A DNA stretch of 9,750 bases from VRUE01 sp036525295 (GTDB lineage Bacteria > Actinomycetota > Thermoleophilia > Solirubrobacterales > 70-9): positions 1 to 9,750 of the forward strand of contig DATDAQ010000132.1 of assembly GCA_036525295.1 (NCBI GenBank), given 5' to 3'. Shown here one piece after another: positions 6,145 to 9,750 of the stretch. The notes below the pieces were generated by a model, which worked only from the letters and a program-made list of their open reading frames with translations, ran no database searches and was not told the DNA's origin. Each line of letters begins with the position of its first letter. The first letter of the stretch is position 1. Both the position numbers and the translations under genes were made by a program.

Positions 6145-7233
6145 CTAAGCGCGCGTCCGGCTCGAGCTCCGTGCCTCGGCGCAGATCGGGCAGTCGGGCT
6201 CGGGGACGACCGGCTCGCGTTCCACCGCCATCGTCCGCAGGTCGTAGATGTGGCCGGCGCCGAGCGTCGAGGGACGGGCGAGGCCGGTCAGGTGGTGCAT
6301 CACGTCGAGGCCGACCTGGCCGCCAATCAGGCCGCACGCCGGTCCCAGGGTCGCCGCGGGGGAGGTGTGGCCTCGCTGCTGCTCCATCGCCACGTCGAAG
6401 AGCGGGTAGGTGCGCCTGTAGCCGGCCTCCTGACAGGCGAAGCACCCGGTCACCCCCGGCACGTACAGCGGCCCGACCCGGGCGACCGGCGGGAAGTGGC
6501 TCATCGCGATGAAGGGAACGCCGGTCGCGAAGCAGGCCGAGTTGATCCAGTGCTCGATGTCGTGGGCGGGCCAGTCGCAGGCGTCGATCACCATGTCGTA
6601 ACCGGCGACCGTCTCGGCGACCGCCGCCTCGCTGTCGAGCTTCTGCACCCGCGCCTCGACCCTGATCGAGGAGTTGAACCCGCTCAGGCGCTCGGCCGCG
6701 GCCTCGGCCTTGAAGCGGCCGAGGTCGGCCTCGCTGTAGAGGACCTGGCGGTTGAGGTTGCTCAGCTCGACCCTGTCGAAGTCGAGCAGCAGCATCTCCC
6801 CGACCCCGCAACAGGCCAGGTTCAGCGCCGACCAGCCCCCGAGGCCGCCGACGCCCAGGACGGCGACTTTCGCGGTTTCGAGTCTCTCCTGACACTCGGA
6901 TGCGGTCGGCCCGGTCGAGATGTCGCTGAAGTAGCGCAGCTGGCGGTCGAAGCGCTCGAAGACCTTCTCGGCGATCCGCTCGTCGTCCGTGGCGTCCTCG
7001 ACCACGCCCAGCTCCTCGAACTGGGCGAGCAGGTCGCAGACCTCGTCCTCGCCGAACTCCTCGATCAGCTGCTCGCGCGTGCGGGTGCCGTCGAGCGCCT
7101 CGAGGAGCATCCTGCCGGCCTTGCCGGGTCTCTCTATGTGGATGTCGGTGCCGGCACTCGGCCGAAGCAGATAGAGGTCGCCGTTGGGCGCATCCAGTTT
7201 TTGGGTCGTGCGCTTGATTCGCGGTCGGTCCAT
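6145..7233 (-). CDS. ThiF/MoeB-like E1 adenylating enzyme with N-terminal PqqD-like domain
   Basis: A 362-aa fusion. Residues about 20-82 (IHIERPGKAGRMLLEALDG then REQLIEEFG and DLLAQFEELGVVED) match the PqqD-like winged-helix pattern, the RiPP recognition element that binds leader peptides. Residues about 95-352 form the E1 fold. They include FDRQLRYFSD, the nucleotide loop GVGGLGG (127-133), LLLDFDRVELSNLNRQ (D151, D153, N161, R162, Q163), VIDACD (D217, D220) and a complete zinc site (C264, C267, C348, C351). It should therefore bind ATP and adenylate a carboxyl end. The substrate may be a peptide or a small sulfur-carrier protein. The ATG at 7233 is preceded by AAGGAGG (7241-7247) at a 7-base spacing, an excellent ribosome site. 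Relatives include TOMM-type ThiF-like leader-binding proteins, but no YcaO or other modifying enzyme is seen here. A stand-alone MoeB/HesA-type activator is the alternative. Confidence 0.88.
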   Translation of the reverse strand: MDRPRIKRTTQKLDAPNGDLYLLRPSAGTDIHIERPGKAGRMLLEALDGTRTREQLIEEFGEDEVCDLLAQFEELGVVEDATDDERIAEKVFERFDRQLRYFSDISTGPTASECQERLETAKVAVLGVGGLGGWSALNLACCGVGEMLLLDFDRVELSNLNRQVLYSEADLGRFKAEAAAERLSGFNSSIRVEARVQKLDSEAAVAETVAGYDMVIDACDWPAHDIEHWINSACFATGVPFIAMSHFPPVARVGPLYVPGVTGCFACQEAGYRRTYPLFDVAMEQQRGHTSPAATLGPACGLIGGQVGLDVMHHLTGLARPSTLGAGHIYDLRTMAVEREPVVPEPDCPICAEARSSSRTRA

Positions 7234-7274
7234 CGCGGGCCCTCCTTGTGGCTTGCACCGCTTGAGACCGAGCT

Positions 7275-7318
7275 AATGCTCAAATTCGTTTCAATTAATT
7301 AACGGTACTTAGGGAACA
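7275..7318 (-). promoter_or_regulatory. AT-rich island, likely promoter region of the E1-like gene
   Basis: This stretch is far richer in A+T than its surroundings (for example TTTCAATTAATTAACGG on the plus strand). It lies 40-85 bases upstream of the E1-like start, between that gene and the preceding glycosylase gene. On the minus strand TTGAAA and TTAATT are promoter-like, but no well-spaced -35/-10 pair can be named. It suggests that the E1-like gene has its own promoter instead of depending on read-through. Confidence 0.35.
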
Positions 7319-7350
7319 TAGATGACTGCCCCAGCGACGCTGATGCGCCT

Positions 7351-7369
7351 AGCCCCGAGCTCGCGGGCT
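7351..7369. terminator. Near-palindrome downstream of the glycosylase gene
   Basis: AGCCC...GGGCT arms surround CGAGCTCG, giving a 19-base GC-rich near-palindrome 15 bases after the glycosylase stop on the minus strand. No T-run follows, so at best it is a weak or factor-assisted terminator. Confidence 0.3.
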
Positions 7370-7383
7370 CTTCCGGCCTCTCG

Positions 7384-8097
7384 CTAGGTAATCGCCAGCT
7401 CGCGCGCGCGAGCAAGGACGGCATCGAGCATCGGCTCGGTGAGGCGGCCGGTGAAGGTGTTCTGCTGGCTCGGGTGGTAGCAGCCGAGCAGGGCCCAGCG
7501 CCCCACGGAGACCTCGGCACCGTGGCCGAAGCGGGGCCTCGGCCGCGGTGCCTCGCCGTCGAGTGCCCGGATCGCCCGCAGCGCGCCGTCCCAGCCGAAG
7601 GCACCGAGGGCGACGATCGTCCGGCAGCGCTCGAGCAGCGCCAGCTCCCGCTCGAGGTAGGGCAGGCAGTTGTCGCGCTCCCCCGGCGCTGGCCGGTTGG
7701 CCGGCGGGGCGCAGCGGACGACCGCGGTGACGTAGGCGTCGCGCAGCCGCAGCCCGTCGTCGCGCCGCTCCGAGCTTGGCTGGTTGGCGAAGCCCGCCCG
7801 GTCCAGCGCCGCGTAGAGCCACTCGCCCGAGCGGTCGCCGGTGAACATGCGGCCGGTGCGGTTGGCGCCGTGGGCGGCGGGGGCGAGGCCGACCAGGGCC
7901 ACGCGCGCGCCCGGGTCGCCGAAGCCGCTGAGCGGCTTGCCCCAGTACTCCTCGCCGCGGAAGCGGGGGGGCGGATCGGCGGCGCACTCCTCGCGCCACT
8001 CGACCAGGCGAGGGCAGAGGCGGCAGGCATGGATCTCGGCGGCCAGCGCCTCGAAGCCCTCGCTGCCGGGGTGCCTCTGGCTCGGTAGTGCGGCCAT
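7384..8097 (-). CDS. Family 5 (UdgB-type) iron-sulfur uracil-DNA glycosylase
   Basis: DNA repair enzyme of 237 aa that removes uracil, and probably other deaminated bases, from DNA as the first step of base excision repair. Motif A is GLAPAAHGANRTGR (70-83); the absence of the usual catalytic Asp/Asn in this motif is typical of family 5. Motif B is HPSQQNTFTG (208-217), with H208. Four cysteines suited to a 4Fe-4S cluster are C25 and C28 (CRLC), C129 and C144. The length fits the family. The start is ATG 8097. There is no obvious Shine-Dalgarno, so initiation may be leaderless or start slightly elsewhere. The gene stands 150 bases upstream of the E1-like gene on the same strand, with an AT-rich promoter-like island between them, so a common operon is doubtful. 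All key residues are present and it looks functional. Confidence 0.93.
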   Translation of the reverse strand: MAALPSQRHPGSEGFEALAAEIHACRLCPRLVEWREECAADPPPRFRGEEYWGKPLSGFGDPGARVALVGLAPAAHGANRTGRMFTGDRSGEWLYAALDRAGFANQPSSERRDDGLRLRDAYVTAVVRCAPPANRPAPGERDNCLPYLERELALLERCRTIVALGAFGWDGALRAIRALDGEAPRPRPRFGHGAEVSVGRWALLGCYHPSQQNTFTGRLTEPMLDAVLARARELAIT

Positions 8098-8138
8098 CGC
8101 GCTGGAACTGAATCATGTCGCGGATACTGAAGTCGGAG

Positions 8139-8169
8139 GGGCCCGATCCCGTCAGCTGAGATCGGGCCC
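8139..8169. repeat. Perfect 10-bp stem-loop upstream of the glycosylase gene
   Basis: Arms GGGCCCGATC (8139-8148) and GATCGGGCCC (8160-8169) are exact reverse complements around an 11-base loop, which itself contains the palindrome TCAGCTGA (8152-8159). It lies 42 bases before the glycosylase ATG in its leader. There is no T-run. It could be a terminator-like structure for a short upstream transcript, an mRNA structure, or a protein-binding site. Confidence 0.65.
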
Positions 8170-8180
8170 ACCCAACGTTT

Positions 8181-8240
8181 CTAACGGCCCTTGATGGTCG
8201 AGAGCACGGGAACGACGCCCTCTCGTTTTCCGATCTTCAC
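8181..8240 (-). CDS. Possible 19-aa small ORF upstream of the glycosylase gene
   Basis: A GTG at 8240 opens a 19-codon frame, VKIGKREGVVPVLSTIKGR, ending in TAG. The purine-rich AAGGGGGTGAGG lies just upstream at a plausible distance for ribosome binding. Codon choice (ATC, AAG, GGC, GTC, CTC, ACC) fits the neighbours. It is followed directly by the 8139-8169 stem-loop and then the glycosylase gene on the same strand. It could be a leader peptide or a tiny protein. No known family is recognised, and a frame this short can arise by chance. Confidence 0.25.
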   Translation of the reverse strand: MKIGKREGVVPVLSTIKGR

Positions 8241-8320
8241 CCTGCCTCACCCCCTTCGCAATCGTCAGCACTTGCGGTAGGGAAGTCGCGACTCTCCCGA
8301 ACTAGATCCTTAGACCATTC

Positions 8321-8346
8321 GATTACTGGAATTAGTTCCAGTAATC
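8321..8346. promoter_or_regulatory. Perfect 11-bp inverted repeat, probable operator
   Basis: GATTACTGGAA (8321-8331) and TTCCAGTAATC (8336-8346) are exact reverse complements around TTAG. Size, symmetry and AT content suit the dimer site of a winged-helix regulator. It lies about 103 bases before the regulator start and upstream of the candidate promoter at 8378-8404. It could serve autoregulation or control of the divergent glycosylase leader. It is not followed by a T-run and is poorly placed for a terminator. Confidence 0.6.
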
Positions 8347-8377
8347 ATTGGAAAGATCGCAAAAAGGGGTATCTGGT

Positions 8378-8404
8378 TTGCAAATTTGGCTTTGCGTCTA
8401 ATAG
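8378..8404 (+). promoter_or_regulatory. Candidate promoter of the winged-helix regulator gene
   Basis: TTGCAA (8378-8383) and TAATAG (8399-8404) are separated by 15 bases (16 if TTTGCA at 8377-8382 is the -35) in a locally AT-rich stretch. Transcription would begin near 8411, leaving a leader of about 38 bases before the TTG start. The spacing is slightly short, so this is tentative. Confidence 0.4.
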
Positions 8405-8448
8405 GATGGAGTGCTAGAGGGCCACGAAAACGAATCGGAGGAGTCGCT

Positions 8449-9114
8449 TTGGCCATAAAGAGCAAGACCAAGTCAGCAAAAAAGGGCAAGAAGACCAGCG
8501 GCGTCGATCAAAAACTGGTCAAGGCCCTAGCCCACCCGCTCAGGGTTGAGATCCTGATGATCCTCAACGAGCGGATGGCAAGCCCCAACGAACTCTCGAA
8601 GGAGCTAGAGGAGGGCCTTAGCCAGGTCAGCTACCACGTCAAAGTTCTCAAGGACTTCGATTGCATCGAGATGGTGAAGACCGAGCCGCGTCGCGGAGCT
8701 GTCGAGCACTACTACAGAGCTACTTCTCGAGCCTTCCTCGCCGATCGCGACTGGAAGCACCTGCCGGACTCGATCAAACCCGGGGTGAGCGCCTCCGTTT
8801 TCGAGAGCATGGTCGCTGACGTGGTCGGTTCGATGCAAACGGGAAAGTTCAATAAGCGCGACGACGTGCATATGAGCTGGACGCCCGGTGTCATCGATGA
8901 GCAGGGCTGGGATGAATCGACGGATCTCGTCAACGAAACGCTTGAGAAGATCATGAAGATCCACAGCGGGAGCGCCAAACGTCTGGCCAGATCCGGCGAG
9001 GAAGGTATCCCCGCTACCGTCGTGCTGATGAACTTCGAGGGCGCGCCAACTGGATCGAAGTCCGGGCGGACGACCAAAAAGTCCAAAGCGAAAAAAGCTT
9101 CCAAGAGGGCCTAG
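8449..9114 (+). CDS. ArsR-like winged-helix transcriptional regulator with basic tails
   Basis: Predicted DNA-binding regulator of 221 aa. The start is TTG at 8449, supported by GGAGGAG (8437-8443) five bases upstream. A longer frame back to a TTG at 8386 has no ribosome site and would overlap the promoter. The ArsR-type winged helix spans about 20-92 (VKALAHPLRVEILMILNE, NELSKELEEGLSQVSYHVKVLKDFDCIEMVK, then the wing RRGAVEHYYRAT). No cysteine metal-binding motif is present, so metal sensing is unlikely. Residues 93-200 form a helical C-terminal region of unknown ligand, with DDVHMSWTPGVIDEQGWDES in the middle. Both ends are lysine-rich (KSKTKSAKKGKKTSG at 4-18; TTKKSKAKKASKR at 208-220), like tails that bind DNA non-specifically. 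Codons are visibly less G/C-biased than in the neighbours. The likely operator at 8321-8346 suggests autoregulation. Confidence 0.87.
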   Translation: MAIKSKTKSAKKGKKTSGVDQKLVKALAHPLRVEILMILNERMASPNELSKELEEGLSQVSYHVKVLKDFDCIEMVKTEPRRGAVEHYYRATSRAFLADRDWKHLPDSIKPGVSASVFESMVADVVGSMQTGKFNKRDDVHMSWTPGVIDEQGWDESTDLVNETLEKIMKIHSGSAKRLARSGEEGIPATVVLMNFEGAPTGSKSGRTTKKSKAKKASKRA

Positions 9115-9159
9115 CGACCCCAGTAAACGCAGTACGAGTACATAAGCTTCGCGCCCTCG

Positions 9160-9750
9160 ATGGGCATGGAGCCGAAGGGAACGGAAGTCGGTGGGCGGCG
9201 CGGCGTGACTTGCCGCGTCGCCCTCTTTTTCGCCGCAACGGCGCTGGCCCTCGCCGTCGCGGGCTGCGGGAAGAGCGGTCAGGGTGCCAAGACCGACCCC
9301 GAGAAGGCCGCCGACGTGGAGATCCTCAACGGGCTCCTCGCGCAGGAACTGACCCTGGCCGGGGTGTACGGGCATAGCCTCGACCGCCTGCACGGCCCGA
9401 TGCTTGCCGCCGCCGCCGAGTTCCGCGGCCAGAGCCAGGCTCATGCCGACGCCCTGACCAAGGCGATCCGGGGCCTGGGCGGCGAAACCGACGCCGAGCC
9501 GGATGACGGCGCGCCTCTCCGTCCGCGGTCGAGGGGGGAGGCATTGACGCTCGGCTACGAAGAGGAGAACAGGGCCCTTGCCCTGGCGCTGGAGGCGTCG
9601 CCGCGCCTGCGGTTCGATGCCCCCCGGACGCTCGCCGCGGCGCTCGCGGCCAGCCACTCGCAGCACCTGGCCATCCTGCGGCAGGGCCTGGGCGCAAGCC
9701 CCGCCGGCTCGGTTCCCGAGCCGTTCGAGACCGGCGAGCGACCGCCCCCC
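9160..9750 (+). CDS. Ferritin-like domain lipoprotein (partial at window end)
   Basis: The reading frame stays open to the window end (197 codons from ATG 9160). Possible starts are ATG 9160, ATG 9166 and GTG 9205; none has a strong ribosome site, and an in-frame stop lies at 9124. A hydrophobic segment ending in ALAVAGC-GKSG is a clear lipobox, so the protein should be lipid-anchored outside the membrane. After a short linker, four predicted helices match actinobacterial ferritin-like proteins: DVEILNGLLAQELTLAGVY, the QSQAHADALTKAIRGLGG segment, LGYEEENRALALALEA, and ALAASHSQHLAILRQGLG. In typical di-iron members the second and fourth helices carry an E-x-x-H pair. Here the Glu positions are Ser and His, so iron oxidation is doubtful. 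The gene starts 45 bases after the regulator stop with no terminator visible, so co-transcription is possible. Confidence 0.78.
   Translation, partial: MGMEPKGTEVGGRRGVTCRVALFFAATALALAVAGCGKSGQGAKTDPEKAADVEILNGLLAQELTLAGVYGHSLDRLHGPMLAAAAEFRGQSQAHADALTKAIRGLGGETDAEPDDGAPLRPRSRGEALTLGYEEENRALALALEASPRLRFDAPRTLAAALAASHSQHLAILRQGLGASPAGSVPEPFETGERPPP

Larger units (their letters stand above)
8098..8448. other. 351-base divergent intergenic region
   Basis: This is the only long gap in the window, separating the glycosylase gene (minus) from the winged-helix regulator gene (plus). It holds the 8139-8169 stem-loop, the possible small ORF (8181-8240), the 8321-8346 palindrome and a candidate plus-strand promoter. 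It is richer in A+T than flanking genes from about 8290 to 8410. No RNA gene or mobile element is recognised in it. Confidence 0.6.

Noticed and set aside
6250..7302. Plus-strand frame opposite the E1-like gene, including a tiny ending MLKFVSIN
   Set aside because: Antisense shadow. The short ending from ATG 7276 has no ribosome site and only eight codons.
8114..8221. Plus-strand short frames in the 8098-8448 gap (13 codons from 8114)
   Set aside because: No ribosome site, and one arm of a strong palindrome lies within the frame.
1..9750. CRISPR array, transposase or insertion-sequence ends
   Set aside because: No regularly spaced direct repeats, no transposase-like reading frame and no paired terminal inverted repeats around a gene were seen.

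Overview
The window looks like chromosomal DNA of a high-GC Gram-positive bacterium, most likely an actinobacterium of the Thermoleophilia/Solirubrobacterales type. This is inferred, not proven. It rests on the strong G/C third-position bias, frequent GTG/TTG starts, secreted proteins with an Ig-like C-terminal module ending in an 'ATDSAANTSKPVRKRF' type motif, a secreted beta-helix protein starting 'FLACRHGCKFRTIQ', and a lysine-rich winged-helix regulator.

Layout. (1) Positions 1-76 hold a strong palindrome and a short leader. (2) 77-2165, plus strand: a histidine kinase and an OmpR-type response regulator in kinase-first order, as in SenX3-RegX3. (3) 2162-5878, minus strand: a compact four-gene cluster for secreted proteins, read from right to left. 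It encodes a right-handed beta-helix protein, a small cupredoxin, a Tat-exported two-domain multicopper oxidase (small-laccase type), and a cupredoxin with a C-terminal Ig-like module. The genes overlap or nearly touch, so one transcript is likely. The oxidase gene carries a one-base frameshift near 3641. The last cupredoxin has no normal start codon ahead of its signal peptide and sits behind a perfect 12-bp stem-loop. (4) 6018-6090, minus: tRNA-Thr(CGT). (5) 6145-7233, minus: a ThiF/MoeB-like E1 adenylating enzyme with an N-terminal PqqD-like (RiPP recognition element-like) domain. (6) 7384-8097, minus: a family 5 (UdgB-type) iron-sulfur uracil-DNA glycosylase. (7) 8098-8448: a 351-base regulatory gap with two strong inverted repeats, a possible 19-codon ORF and a promoter. 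(8) 8449-9114, plus: an ArsR-like winged-helix regulator with basic tails. (9) 9160 to the window end, plus: a partial ferritin-like lipoprotein with altered metal-ligand positions.

How the parts fit. The beta-helix, cupredoxin and oxidase set probably acts outside the membrane in copper-dependent electron transfer or oxidation. It is the most system-like part of the window. The two-component pair converges on it and shares a four-base stop overlap, but nothing seen shows that it regulates the cluster. The RRE-ThiF protein resembles RiPP enzymes, but no YcaO, transporter or convincing precursor peptide is visible here. The remaining genes look like housekeeping or lineage-specific genes.
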